DNA from: Acytostelium subglobosum LB1
Lineage: Eukaryota; Evosea; Eumycetozoa; Acytosteliales; Acytosteliaceae
Assembly: GCF_000787575.1 (NCBI RefSeq)
Contig: NW_012236516.1
Location: 220,921-284,920 of the forward strand
Length of the DNA: 64,000 nucleotides
Reading direction: 5' to 3'
This document shows positions 44,387 through 56,267 of the stretch, piece by piece (position 1 is the first letter of the stretch; every line of letters begins with the position of its first letter). The notes beneath the pieces are model-generated. The model was not told the DNA's origin, did not search any database, and saw only the letters and a list, made by a program, of their open reading frames with translations. Both the position numbers and the translations under genes were made by a program.

Positions 44387-47110
44387 TTACATGATGGTTG
44401 GAGTGGTGTGCACTTTCTTGGTGAGGTACTGGTCGATCTGGAATGTAGATGATGATGATGGCGACTTGGTATGTTTCTTGTTGTTGTTGCTACTATGCTT
44501 GTTGTTTGGTGTGCCATGCGTTGTCTTTAGTTTCTTCTGTGAGAGTGGCGAGGACAGTGTCACGCTGGAAGGTGTAGTGTGTGCCACAACACCACCGCCG
44601 TCACCGCCATTGTGTTGTTGGACAGAGCTATCGCCTCCGTGTCCAAAACTGCTGCTGCCGGCCTGGTGTCCATTGGCCTGTGGGTTCTTTGTAATGAAGT
44701 TGTTGTAGTCTGTTATCCTGGAGAAGTTGATTGATTGATTGGAGCGAGTTAGTGTCGTGTTTGGCGCACTCCTTTGGACCTCGTCCTCGACATACTTTGT
44801 CATCTTGTCAAAGCTGGTGTTGCAGTCTGCATAGGACGACTGGGTAACATCGCCGTGCTGCTCCGTCTTGCGTTTGTGCGCTTGGTTTGGTGTTCGGTCA
44901 GAGTCCAGAACGGTGTGCGTGGATGGGGTGTTGGGTGAAGGTGATTGGGAAGCGTGGATCGTCGATGATGGCATTATGTCCACATTGATCATCGGGATAT
45001 TGTTGTTGCTCGATGTGTCCTTGGCCTGTGAATGATGTGCTGGTGCTGGTGCTGATGCTTGTGGTAAGTCTGAAGATGATGTTGGTGGATTGACGATATC
45101 GATATCGATGATTGATTGTGTTTGTGTTTGTGATTGTGATTGGGATGCATTGTTGGATGTGGATGAGGTTGAGGTGGAAGGTGATGATTGTGTAATGTTA
45201 TTACTATCTTTGCTATTACTATTGATATTGCTACTGCTAATGTTGCCGCCACTGCCGCTGTTGTCGTTTCCATGTTGTCCAACTTGTTGTTGTTGTTGTT
45301 GGAGTTGCTGTCTATGTTGTTGTAAATGTTGTTGTCGTTGCTGTTCTTGTTGCTCTTGCAGTTGCTTCTGTTGCTTCAGGTACTTGATCCTGAGCTCCTT
45401 GTCCACAGGGACTATGTCGATGTATGTGGCACCGTAGAGGCCGACGCGTGCGCGTCCAAACACTGGCGGCAGGTTGGGTCCGATGAACAGACATCCGTTG
45501 TTGACGGATGGGTAGATCGGCTTGCCCTGGCCATCCATCTTGGGCTGCAGCTGCAGCGAGTAGTGTGCGCTGCTATATGGGTTGACGTTGACTGGCGGAC
45601 GCTTGCCACCGTTGAGCGATGGCTGGTAGCGAGCGGACCTCTGTACGCGGATGGTGGTGCGGCCGTTTGCATTGCTGACCACCTGCTCGTCACTACTCCC
45701 CTCGTCGTCTTCGTCGTCGGCGTAGTACTCGGACGACGTGGGCACCGCCATTGAGTTGTAGTAGCGTGCCGCCGCCTCCTCTTTCTCGCGTATCAGTTGT
45801 TGCTCCAGGCGGTCGTGCGATGACTGCTCTGATTCCATGCGGTCCAGCTCATCCATTGACTCAGTCTTGATCGAGGGCGACGAGTTCATCTCGTTAGAGT
45901 AGATCTTCTCCAGAGTGGGAGAGGGGAACTGGCCGGGCTTGCATATAAAGTGTCGGTAGCCCTCCTGGCGTGCCTTGCCGTTGCCAATGATCAGTGGCTG
46001 CTGCTCCTTATTTACAAACACTGGACCGGGATAGTTGTGCGGCAGACCGACCACGACGCTGCTGGTCTCCTCAGCTTCGGCTGCCTCGCGGTCCTCGGCG
46101 GTGGCACGATCCTTCTTCTTGCGAGGCTGCGTCGGCGGTGACGACACGAGGTTCTCCTCAGGCTCGAGCAGCTTGACCTGGGCCAGCTCTCGCAGCTTGC
46201 TGTATATCTGTTGGACGACGGCAAAGTGATCCTTCTTGAGCCTCTCACGCTTCTTTAGCATCTCCAGCAGGGTCCTGGCGCGCTCAAACTCCTGGCGCAA
46301 TGTGTTCATCTTGTTGAAAGAGGCCTGGTCGTTCTTCCTGGCCTTCTTCTGCTTCAGCTCGACCTCGCGTGGGCGGAACGCCTTGTAAGGTGATGGATCC
46401 TCACGGTCGGGAGGCCGCAGAAGCCTGCGTATCAGTGTGGAGCGGGTCTTGCGCTTCTCCATCCAATAGGTGTGCAATGCCTGCGCGACATTTGGCTTCA
46501 TTCCCTTGCATATCTGTTCGGCTTTGGCAACGTCGCATTGACCATGGTTGTACAACTCCTTCTCGAACTTATCAATGATGGTCTCGAAGCGGTCAAGTGT
46601 GAGCGCGGAGTTGGCCGCATGGCCGCGCTTGTTGGCGGCGGCATTTGTTTCCGAGGCGCCCGCGCCCTGATTCAGTGTGCTGACAAAGTGCTCGTCGTCG
46701 CTGTCCAAGTCGTATTCGGTGGTGAGGTTGAGCTCGTCGTCGTTGAGCATCTTGTACAGCACATAGGTCGATCCCATGTGGTAGGGGTGGGGGTTCTCCG
46801 CCGTGTCGTAGCCGTCGACCACCTTGACGACGGGAATGGGGATCTCGGGCAGGTCCTCGTGGCGCATCTTCATCGACGCCTGGATGATCTCCTGGATGTG
46901 CAGCTCGCTCTCCTCATTGCTCTCCATGCCCGTGGGCATGATGGGCACGGATCGCTGTGTCTCGTCATCCTCTATCTCTGTCCAGACGATTGGCAGTGGC
47001 TTGGCGACATCGATCGGACGTGGTCTGAATGAGATTCGAGAGACCTGTCTAGACTGCAGCGAGTCCTGTGTCGTCGCGTTGGATGCGGACGAATGTCTTC
47101 GTAAACTCAT
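44387..47110 (-). CDS. epl1: Enhancer of polycomb-like protein (NuA4/TIP60 subunit EPL1)
   Basis: A single exon encodes 907 aa. The N-terminal EPcA region is clear: SRISFRPRPIDVAKPLPIVW, IPIPVVKVVDGYDT (yeast and animal EPL1 have IPxPxxxxV..YD), DLDSDDEHFVSTLN, and then LTLDRFETIIDKFEKELY. Next come YWMEKRKTRSTLIRRLLRPP and FRPREVELKQKKARKNDQAS, as in the part that binds the Esa1/TIP60-ING-Eaf6 acetyltransferase module. A helical MLKKRERLKKDHFAVV stretch follows. The C-terminal half is Gln/Ser/Asn-rich and poorly conserved, with poly-Q near 600. It is a nuclear scaffold of the histone H4/H2A acetyltransferase complex, divergent from RIC1. Confidence 0.93.
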   Translation of the reverse strand: MSLRRHSSASNATTQDSLQSRQVSRISFRPRPIDVAKPLPIVWTEIEDDETQRSVPIMPTGMESNEESELHIQEIIQASMKMRHEDLPEIPIPVVKVVDGYDTAENPHPYHMGSTYVLYKMLNDDELNLTTEYDLDSDDEHFVSTLNQGAGASETNAAANKRGHAANSALTLDRFETIIDKFEKELYNHGQCDVAKAEQICKGMKPNVAQALHTYWMEKRKTRSTLIRRLLRPPDREDPSPYKAFRPREVELKQKKARKNDQASFNKMNTLRQEFERARTLLEMLKKRERLKKDHFAVVQQIYSKLRELAQVKLLEPEENLVSSPPTQPRKKKDRATAEDREAAEAEETSSVVVGLPHNYPGPVFVNKEQQPLIIGNGKARQEGYRHFICKPGQFPSPTLEKIYSNEMNSSPSIKTESMDELDRMESEQSSHDRLEQQLIREKEEAAARYYNSMAVPTSSEYYADDEDDEGSSDEQVVSNANGRTTIRVQRSARYQPSLNGGKRPPVNVNPYSSAHYSLQLQPKMDGQGKPIYPSVNNGCLFIGPNLPPVFGRARVGLYGATYIDIVPVDKELRIKYLKQQKQLQEQQEQQRQQHLQQHRQQLQQQQQQVGQHGNDNSGSGGNISSSNINSNSKDSNNITQSSPSTSTSSTSNNASQSQSQTQTQSIIDIDIVNPPTSSSDLPQASAPAPAHHSQAKDTSSNNNIPMINVDIMPSSTIHASQSPSPNTPSTHTVLDSDRTPNQAHKRKTEQHGDVTQSSYADCNTSFDKMTKYVEDEVQRSAPNTTLTRSNQSINFSRITDYNNFITKNPQANGHQAGSSSFGHGGDSSVQQHNGGDGGGVVAHTTPSSVTLSSPLSQKKLKTTHGTPNNKHSSNNNKKHTKSPSSSSTFQIDQYLTKKVHTTPTIM

Positions 47111-48244
47111 TCTTCAAGGTCGGGTCGCCTGATGGATGGATGGCGTCGCGTCGCGATCCAAGGTCTTGTAGTCGTCGTCGTCCTACGTCTTGTTTGGATT
47201 GCCAAGTTTGGAAGTGATTGTGTTTTTGTCTGAGTTTGCAAAGTGTGTGGTGTGTGTGAGTGATCAAACTCCATCATCATGTGTAACGTTACAGTCATTT
47301 TGAAAATTTCCAATTTTTTCCCAACCAACAACATTGCACACACTCCTCAACAACTTTCTCTCGCGTCGCACAAGATTGGATGTTGTTGGCGCTGTTGCGC
47401 CAATGAGTCGCGACTACCTACATGAATGGCTGTAGCTGCCAAGCAGCAATGTGAATGTCCTTTACTCTCTATATTTATATCTATATAAATTTAAAAATAA
47501 ATACAAGACTCTTTCTCTCTAAAATATATATATAAATTTAAACTATCCTATATTAATAATGTGTTGCGCACCAATGTGTAGCGCAGAGAGTGAAGAAGGT
47601 GAATGTTGCTCTTATTTGATGTTCAGAGTACAATAATATTTACAAAGGTATTTAATGAGTATGTTCAAAATTACGCCAAGTCGCAATTCAATGCGAGATG
47701 CTGCTGTGTTGTGTGGAGAGAGTTGGAGTTGCGTTGAGTTGTGCGTGAGGTTGGTTTGTTGTGTGAGAGAGGAGTGAGAAGTCGTAACAACAAGCTCGTT
47801 CTCTCCAAATTTGTTTTTTTTTTATGTGAGTGTTTGGCGATTTGTTTGTTGGATGTTGGCTGGAAGGATGTTGTTTGTTTGTTAGTTTGAAACTACCACT
47901 CACACCATAACAATTGAAATTAAAAATAAAAAAAAGAATTCAATTAAAGTGGGTTGGTGAGTGGTTGTTTGTGACGGTTAACCACACCTTGACTATATTT
48001 GAACTTCAAGATCTGGAAGTTCAGGTCCCACTACACTTCATTCAACCCTCAACCCTTGCTCATCTCTCGAAAAGACACAACCTTTTGAAGTATCTCTCTC
48101 TACATTCGATTGTTGATCAATTACATATATATATATATATACATACATATATACATACTATATATACAATCATCCGATTGATTGATTGATCGAGTCAGGG
48201 AGCGTAGTCTAGTCAAGTCAAAGTCAAAGCAAAGAAGGAAGAAG
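47111..48244. other. Divergent intergenic region EPL1 / RIC1
   Basis: About 1.1 kb between two start codons. It contains AT-rich tracts (47470-47560), a (TA)n stretch near 48124-48150 close to the RIC1 start, and no coding frame. Confidence 0.5.
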
Positions 48245-51200
48245 ATGTACTTTGCATTTGGATGGCCAAAGACTTATGCCAGTGGCATTGGCGATACGTT
48301 TGTGGATGTTGCTCATAATGTTGATGGTACACTCTTGGCATTGTTGTCTGCCACTGCACTCAGTGTTTGGAGCGGTGACCAACATCGCGTTCATCTTGGT
48401 TACATCATTCGCTCTGAAGACTCTATCAACAAGTTTGGAAGGAATGAGCGACTAACATGGTGTCCCGATTCATCTGCCATTGCAATTGTCGTAAGTAACA
48501 AGTACTACATACTCAGATTGAATGATTGAATGAATGAATGATTGACATCATCAAACAATCAAACAAACAAACAGACTTCATTGGGATACATATTGGTATA
48601 TATTATAGAAAGGGACTATGTTGATGTGATGCAACTTAGATTCCGCGATCATCATCACAATACATCATTGGACAAACGTCGTGTGGCTATCAAGTTCTCT
48701 TCATCGTTCAAGCCTAGCACACTGGGCGCAATCTGCATCACTGGCAATGCGGAGTACATATTTATATTCACTCGCGAGGGATACCTCGTGCGATCATCAT
48801 GGACGGGCGAGCTCATCAGTCAGTTCTCCCTGGACATCGTACCTTTCGACGACGACCCAACCAACCCAGCCACAGGCGGCAACACTCTGCCCAAGGCACA
48901 TTTGATCGTGGCGTCGGTGCACTACACCTCGGCCTTCCCGACGTTTGGCCTGGTTTTTGAGGGGGGCGCGTCGGCCATTCTCAAGAAGCGCAGCAAAGAC
49001 AGGCTCAGGGGATACTGGCTGTCCAAGCGCAACAGTGTGGCAGTCGCGCTCAATGCCAAGCATCGACTGGTCGCTGTCGGACTGTCCAACGGACAGGTGG
49101 AGATATATAGAATGCCCGCCCCGGCTGTGGTCGATCCCGCATCGGGCGATGGCACAACCAATGGCGCAAAGCAACACGAACCACAGGACTGCCAGCTACT
49201 GCGAACATTCTCGCTGTTCCAGTTCCGCGAGGTCACGCCCGATGAGATCGGACCGATCTCAAAGATGAGTTGGACGTCCGACGGCAACTGTCTCGCCGTC
49301 GGATGGCGCAACAGAGGTCTGTGCATCTGGTCCGTCTATGGGTGCAAGCTGACATGCACAATCCCGCAGATGCATGATGGTGCCAGTCGCTTCGCCGAGC
49401 CATGTCGCGAGGGCGTGCTGTCATTCAGCTGGGGGCCCGAGGGCTACCATCTGATATTGCTGTCGAGTGGCAACGAGCCGGGTGAGTTCCTGCAGCTCAC
49501 ATTCCTCAAGGCCAGCCTGTCGGCCAATCCCAACCTCAACTACTCGGAGCGAATCATACTGCAGACGGAGGACCGTCTCATGCTGTTGAACTACAAGGGC
49601 AAGGAGCTGGGTGACATCAGATGGAAGCATCTTCAGATCCCCTCGATCTACCTCAATGACAACTGGCCAATCAAACATATTGCCCTGTCTCGCGACCGTT
49701 CACAACTGGCTGTCGCGGGCAGGAAGGGCGTCATTTTGTACAACTCACTGTCGAAGCGATGGAAGATGTTTGGCGATCGCACTCAGGAGCAGGAGATCGA
49801 GAGTTTGGGCCTGACATGGTACAAGCACACAATCATCATTGCGAACCAGGTACACATAGACAATGGCAAGCGACACGAGTTCCTTGTATACCCAAAGCAA
49901 CATCTTGACCAGACGAGCCTTCACTACAAGGGCGGCATCCCTGGCAATCAGACACCATTGCTCATCGATTGCAATGACGCACATCTCGCCCTGCTCACAA
50001 GCGAGTCGTTCTTTTACCTGTACCGTATCTCTGAGCAGCACAGCCCATCGTCACTCGACATGACCATCATCCACGTGCTGTCCATGGCTATCCCCTCACC
50101 ACCCCTCTCAATCTCACTGCTGCCGCCCATTCAGGTGCCAACAAAAAACCCTGCCACTCAATCAACAACGACACCAACATCACCGCGCAGTGCATCGCTG
50201 CGGTCGGCCAGCAGCCACGTCTACTGCCTCATCCTTCACACCAGTGGACGGCTGGTGCTGTCCAACGCAGAGAACGCCGCACAGATTGAGCTGTCACAGA
50301 ACGTCGAGCAATACTGGTTCACAAACATTTATCGCGAGCGCGACATCATTGGCAACACACTATGGGGCTACGGCCTCAATGGCATCCAAGTATGGTTTCC
50401 ATTCTCCAGCGAAGAGATCCACGCATCTCGTGTCCTGCATCACAATCGCTCGCTGTCATTTGACAACGAGGTCTATCCCATTGGCTTCTTGAGCGAGCTG
50501 GGCGTCATCGTGGGCCTATCACAGGGCATCTCCTACAACTCCTGCTCGCAATACCCCTGCTACGACATACACATCAAGACTCATCCCTTCCTGCATTCGA
50601 TCCTCAAGCATCTGTTGGAGCGTGGCGGTGCCGAGAAGGCCTGGAGTCTGAGCTCCAAGTTCTACACCATCCCACACTTTACTCACTCACTCGAGCTGTT
50701 GCTGCACGAGACCATCTCAGAGAACGACATCAAGCGATCGACCAAGCTAGAGTATGTCGTCAACTTCCTTCAACGATTCCCTCAGTTCCCCGAGGTGTCC
50801 ATGCGATGCGCCCGAAAGATCGACGCGTCCCTCTGGAAGCACCTCTTCAACTACATCGGCGACCCAGTCGCTCTCTACCAGGTATGTTATTTGATGCACG
50901 AATAGAGAGTGGTCATTCCATCCTAACAAACACTCACATGGGCATGAACACAGAAATGCTTGGCTGGCGGTAAGATTGAGATCGCGGCGTCATACTTGAA
51001 GATCTTGCAGGTGTTGGAGAGCAATGAGTTCAGCAGGAAGTGCGCCATTGAGATGTTGGAGATTGTGTTGGACTTTGACAATATGGATTTGGCTGGTGAC
51101 TTGGTTCGCTTCATGGAGCCAGAGGAGGACGAGGAAGAGGAGCAACAACACGATGTCAACGATGACAACAACAAAGTCCCCAAGACTACGGCATTGACAC

Positions 51201-52516
51201 CACAACAGAGACTGCAGCAGACGCAACAGCGAGAGAAACAACGTGCGATTGAACGACAGCAAGTGGACTTTATCATCAGCTCATATGCATCCAAACTGCT
51301 AAAGAACAAACTACTGCGAAACTTCTTGCTGTTCTCACGCAAGGTTGGCACGCCAATCACTCAGTTGCTGGCGACCGAAAAGAAGTCCACTATTCTCAGA
51401 ACCGCGGAGGAGCTGGACATGGCCCTGAACGCGATACATGTACAGTTTTATATCAGCGCGCCAGTGGACGACATCCCGCCATTCTCGCCTGCTGCCATCC
51501 TGACGGGCATCTCGACGACGCTGCCCTCGCCCACATCATCGACGTCCTCTCAGGACAATGTGCTGGCGAGCAGCTCAACCGTGGTCGCGCCCATGGGCAT
51601 TTCCAACAGCAACAGCAACAGCATGAGGAGTAGCAATGGCATGGACCAGATGATTGGCGAGCTCAACCTGGAGGGAGAGGAATCAATATCTCGCTACGAG
51701 ATGATTGAATCGCTCAAGTCTCGTATTCATATGACGTCAAGTGACCATCCGCTCGTCAGCAGCAGCAGCTCCGAGTCCATCAGCAACCTGGCCAACATGG
51801 TCAGTGGTGGCAACTCTGCATTGAGTGCGGCCATATACTCGTTCAAGTCACATCAGTTCATGATTGCCCCGTCCGCCACCAACTTTGATGTCAACGATCC
51901 TTCGTTCCTCCAAGACAGCATAGACTCATCCATGGACGATTTGTAGTAAGTGATGATGTCTTGTCGCGGCGAGGCGCACGCGAGCCTTTGACCCAAGTCA
52001 AGTCAAGCACATATATATATGATCACTGACCACCCGCCAATCACAACCATTCACTCACTCACCTTCACTAATTCATTTACCAGTTTCCTATTACAAGAAC
52101 TTACCAACGCCGCATGCCATGAGTGGGTGCTGGTCATTGGCACAGTGCTGCTCAATCCGGCGTTAATAACAAAGATATTGAGGAAGATCCCAAACATCTA
52201 CGAGAACTACTGCAAGATGCTATCTCACCAGAAACCGTATGTCTGATCGATTTGGATGACATTTCCCATCTTATCTTATATGTGCACATCATAACTAACC
52301 GCCCACCGCCACTCACGCACCATGGTCCCGGCTCGCCCCTCCCCTATCCACACACCCCGTCTGTCCACTTTGAACGTGTTCCACTTCCAAACACACTAAT
52401 ATAGTCAAGGCTACTCGCAATTGTTGAAGTTTATCGAAGACACTGTCCACCCGCTGCTTCAAGGTGGAGGTGCCAACCCACCCCGAGGTGGAGGTACGAA
52501 CGTTCGACAGCAATAA
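48245..52516 (+). CDS. ric1: RIC1 homologue, Rab6 guanine nucleotide exchange factor subunit
   Basis: Five exons (48245-48490, 48575-50881, 50954-51945, 52084-52236, 52405-52516) give 1269 aa. Exon 3 does not end at the TAG at 51944; a GTAAGT donor at 51946 leads to two short exons that restore the RIC1 C-terminus (CHEWVLVIGTVLLNPALITK, then GYSQLLKFIEDT). The N-terminal half is a WD40/beta-propeller region (MYFAFGWPKTYA, LTWCPDSSAIAI, KMSWTSDGNCLAVGWRNRGL, ISFSWGPEG-like). The C-terminal alpha-helical RIC1 domain starts near 690 (HSILKHLLERGGAEKAWSLS). RIC1 with RGP1 activates Rab6/Ypt6 at the Golgi. A 110-residue Ser/Asn-rich insert interrupts the helical domain in exon 3. Confidence 0.92.
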
Positions 52517-53414
52517 CACTCCAATATACTTCAGCCTACAACTTCCCTGAATTGCACCGGTCGTGTGTGTGGTTGTGTAGCCTGGCATGGCTGGGCCTGG
52601 CAGACTGGCCGGCCGGTCGTGTGGCACATGTGGCATTACACATTTGCAAATGGAATTCTACAGTTTATGTTAGTTCCATGGCCGTATGAGGAAGGATCTC
52701 TTCATGGACGCGCCCAAAGGACGCTTTAGTGTTGTTTGAGGCTGCCAACCTCACATCTGTGGGCCTCATCCAAGACTCATTGCTGTTTCAAGATTGCCCG
52801 ACCCCCACAAACACATTGTCAAAGATTGTCAAACTGCTTGGACATGTCCATTGTAGTCTGTGTGTGGGGTGTGTGGGGTGTTTGTGTTTGCCGAACGAGT
52901 CCGAGGCTTAGGCTGGCCTCACCCCAACACCCCAACACCACACCACAACCCCCACAACTCAACCACATCATCATTGAATTCCTCGTTTACATCTTGCAAA
53001 GATATTCATTAATATTAATATGGAGAGTGACCGTTGCTTATTTTCATAAATACTAATTGGGATGATGGAACATTCTCATGTGATCTAAAGATTTAGACTT
53101 AAAAGGAATATGTTGGGATCAACTAATCGCGCCAATGATTCCAAACGATGAGTTCAATCATTCCAACTATATATACGCTGTCGACAACAACCTGTTGTTT
53201 GTTTATTCTTGGATTACATTAATGAATCGTCAACTCCAAATAATAATAGATAACAATCAATATCAATATATATCAATAAGATATATATCATATCTTATCC
53301 AACAATATATTAATTAATTAATTAATTATTATTCTTATTATATTATAGTTTTTTTTTAATTCACAAGTGTAACTTAAATTGATACACCAACCAACCTACT
53401 TCTTCCGTTACAAA
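52517..53414. other. Intergenic region upstream of the GATA gene
   Basis: It has a GC-richer part at 52560-52950 with repeats of CCCCAACACC and TGTGTGGGGTG, then a long AT-rich stretch (53160-53400) including (TTAA)n near 53310 and a T8 run. No gene recognised. Confidence 0.5.
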
Positions 53415-53990
53415 ATGACTTTCACTCCTGTGTCTTCAGTTAAGGACTACTCCAACATGTCGAACACGCAATCCGCGGGTGTGTCACACATGTCCCAGGT
53501 CGTGTCCATTCCCATTCCAGCGGCCGCCACAACACTCCACCTCCACCACCACTCCATAATAAATGACAACACAATCATTGAGCTGTACCCAATCAAGAAG
53601 GTGCCCAAGAACCCTATCGGACGTCCAAAGTCCAAGCGTGTGGGATACTGTTTCCTGTGCAAGACGACCAACACGCCAGAGTGGCGAAAGGGTGAGAACG
53701 GTCAAGACGTCTGCAATGCTTGTGGACTTCGTCAGCGCAAGGAGAGAAGGAACCGTCTGATGCCCCATAACACTGTCGGCAACATTATCAACCCCAACCT
53801 CCCAACACTCAGCACCAACGTGGCTGGACAGCACAGCTCCAACACTCATACCATTCCAATCCAATTCCAAACTTTTACACTATACTACGGAGACTCGCCC
53901 AAGCTTGCCTCCACTCCCTACTCCAATCTCAACACAACAACATACTTCCTTGACAATGGACACACTTCCAATCTCAACCCAATCATCTAA
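53415..53990 (+). CDS. Short GATA-type zinc finger transcription factor
   Basis: A single exon encodes 191 aa. The GATA finger is at about residues 78-105: CFLC, 17 residues including TPEWRKGENG, then CNACGLRQRKERR. This is the CX2C-X17-CX2C form with the conserved TPxWR and NACGL elements, followed by a basic tail that contacts DNA. The N-terminal 50 residues are Ser/Ala/His-rich; the C-terminal part is Asn/Thr/Ser-rich. Dictyostelids have a large GATA family used in development. The start at 53415 is chosen because upstream in-frame codons have no ATG. Confidence 0.9.
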   Translation: MTFTPVSSVKDYSNMSNTQSAGVSHMSQVVSIPIPAAATTLHLHHHSIINDNTIIELYPIKKVPKNPIGRPKSKRVGYCFLCKTTNTPEWRKGENGQDVCNACGLRQRKERRNRLMPHNTVGNIINPNLPTLSTNVAGQHSSNTHTIPIQFQTFTLYYGDSPKLASTPYSNLNTTTYFLDNGHTSNLNPII

Positions 53991-54208
53991 CATTTACCTG
54001 TCTAATATATAGTATAAATATAGAATATATATAATAATATATTAATAAAGAAATTTATCATTCCAAATGTAAATATTCTGTTTCATTCATTGGCCGCATT
54101 AAATTTAATGCGGCCACACTCTGTGGTAACTCAGTTTCCGTGTCAAAAGCTCAACGGTGAGGGGGATTTTTGAAGGCGTTTGTTTTGTTTATTCTATTCT
54201 ATTCTACT

Positions 54209-56267
54209 CTACTCCTCGTCCGATGATGAATCCTCCTCGACAGGCTCGAACTCGTCAACCTCGATGTTGATGTCACTGAAGAACTGCAGTCTGTAGGATC
54301 TGTTGACGCCCTTGTCAAAGGTGGATGGGATCAGGGTGAACTCGTGTGGATGGTCGGGCTTGACGACGATGCGGCAAGCATTGTCGTTCCTGCGCTCCCA
54401 GTTTGGTGTCTTGGCAAACAGGTCCTCGTTCTGGAAAGTGAGCGCCTCGCAACGCTTCTCATGATCGTCACGTGTGATCACGATGAAGCCAATGCTCTCG
54501 TCGGCCAGTGTTGAATCCTGGATGAGCTGTACAACGAATGCAACGTCCTGGCTGCGATCCTTGGGCAGCTTGATCTTGTACTGTGGGTTGTCAAAGAAGG
54601 AGGCGCCGCAGTTGGGACTGCCTCCGGCGGTCTTGCCGACCCAGGTGCCCTTGACGAGCTTGTTCTCCTTCCATTGGCCAGCGATTGGCGAGAATGTGGC
54701 CTCCTGGTCGTCAGTGAACAGTGTGATGTGGAAGGCACCCTCCAGTGCCTGGTCGAAAGTGGATGGGATCACGACATAGTGACCGGCGTCCAGCGTCATG
54801 GTGGTGCCGTTCTGGCACGATGGCTTGAAGTTGTCGGTCTTGCCCACCTGGCCTCTGAACTCAACAAGACGCTTGCCGACATCGTGTTGCTGGCGCATCA
54901 CGTAGAAACCGATACTCTTCTCGTGGTCGTCCTGTGACAGGAGCACACAAGCACGTGCGCGCTTGGTCAGAGTGATGGCGTACTGTGGACTCTTGGTCCA
55001 ATGGAGGAGGGTGATGTCTGAGCCTCCGTTTGTGGTGCTGGTCCACAGATCGTTGATGACGATCTCCTTCCACTGGCAGCTTGGGTCCTTTGGCAAGGGG
55101 TAGAGCTCGAGGTTCGATAGCTTGGCAGAGTCAACGTTGAGCTTGTACTTGCCAGTGAAGCCAAAGCTCTCGGCATAGGGGATGATGATGTACTGGCCGG
55201 CCTCAAGCTCGATCTTGCAGTCGACGGCTGTGGCGGCGATAGGGCAGATAAAGTTGTCGACCTTCTTGAAGTCGTTGGACGTGTCGAGGATGACTTTTCT
55301 GCTGCCATTGTAGAAGGCGCTGTCGTAGTTGATGACAAAGAAGCTGACGCGCTGGTCGGCACCCTCAGGCTGACGCAGCTTGATCATCAGCGACGTGTCT
55401 TCGTTCTTGACCGTGAGTAGGTACTGTGTGCACTTGATCCAGTGCGGGTTGTTGGTGAGACTGCCAACGCTGTTCTCGGTGGTCCATACACCGTCCAGGA
55501 TCAAGCCCTTGAGCACCTCCTTGGGTGGCTCGTTCTTTGTGAACTTGATCTCCAAGCAGATCTCGGGTGGCACCTTGACCTTCTTTCCCTTGCGTGGCTT
55601 TGGTGCGTCGGCCTCGGCCTCACCCTCACCCTTCTCGTTCTCGCTCTCGGACGACGACTCCTTCTCGTCGGCGTTCTCATCGGGTCTGGTTGTCTCCTCA
55701 GCAGGTGTGCCAACGACTGGACCTTGGTTTCTTGGAGCGCGACGCTTCTTTCCAGAGACGAATGGATACCATTTGGCCTCGCCCTGTGCTGTCAACAAGT
55801 CATTTATAGTCAATTTGACGGCGCCAGTGATCTTATCCTTGAAGAACAAGTTCTTTCTCCATCCTTCAATCTCAAGTTCACTGTTTGCAGATGATACACG
55901 GCTAAAAGTATGTTTGATGAATGAGTGAGTGTGTGGCCCGCCGTGGCAACAGCCTGTTGCCGTGTTTTGTCAACAAACTTACAAGTCAAAGACATCGACA
56001 AAGGTATGATTGGAGAGTGGCTTGGTCTTGACCTCTGACTTCTTTTGAGCCAGCTCACACTTGGCCAATATGAAGTGAGTGGAGCATCCTCTTACTTCTT
56101 TGACTAAAGTGATGATGTTCCAAGTGTGTTAGTTTGGAAACATTTCCAGAATACATGGATTGAGACTTACTCTTAACCTCGACTGTTCCAAAGATGTTCT
56201 TGTCCTTGATATTGACAACCTCTGTTGTGGTTGTTGTTGTAGTATTGGCAGCAACCTCTGTGGACAT
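54209..56267 (-). CDS. C2 / calpain domain-III repeat protein (dictyostelid Cpl-like)
   Basis: Three exons (56267-56171, 56103-55983, 55901-54209) give 636 aa. Residues 40-125 look like a C2-type domain (GCSTHFILAKCELAQKK, TKPLSNHTFVDVFDF, LEIEGWRKNLFFKDK, GAVKLTINDLL, KWYPF). An acidic linker (about 145-175) follows. Three copies of a calpain domain-III-like beta-sandwich then run to the end, each with a W...GS...W..(N/S)PQY.I.L start, a (S)IGFYV/IGFIVI strand and a final Y(V/T)(V/L)IPSTFDQ/K strand. The C-terminus is DEFEPVEEDSSSDEE. No protease domain is present. Calcium or phospholipid binding is likely from the domains; the exact role is unknown. Confidence 0.82.
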
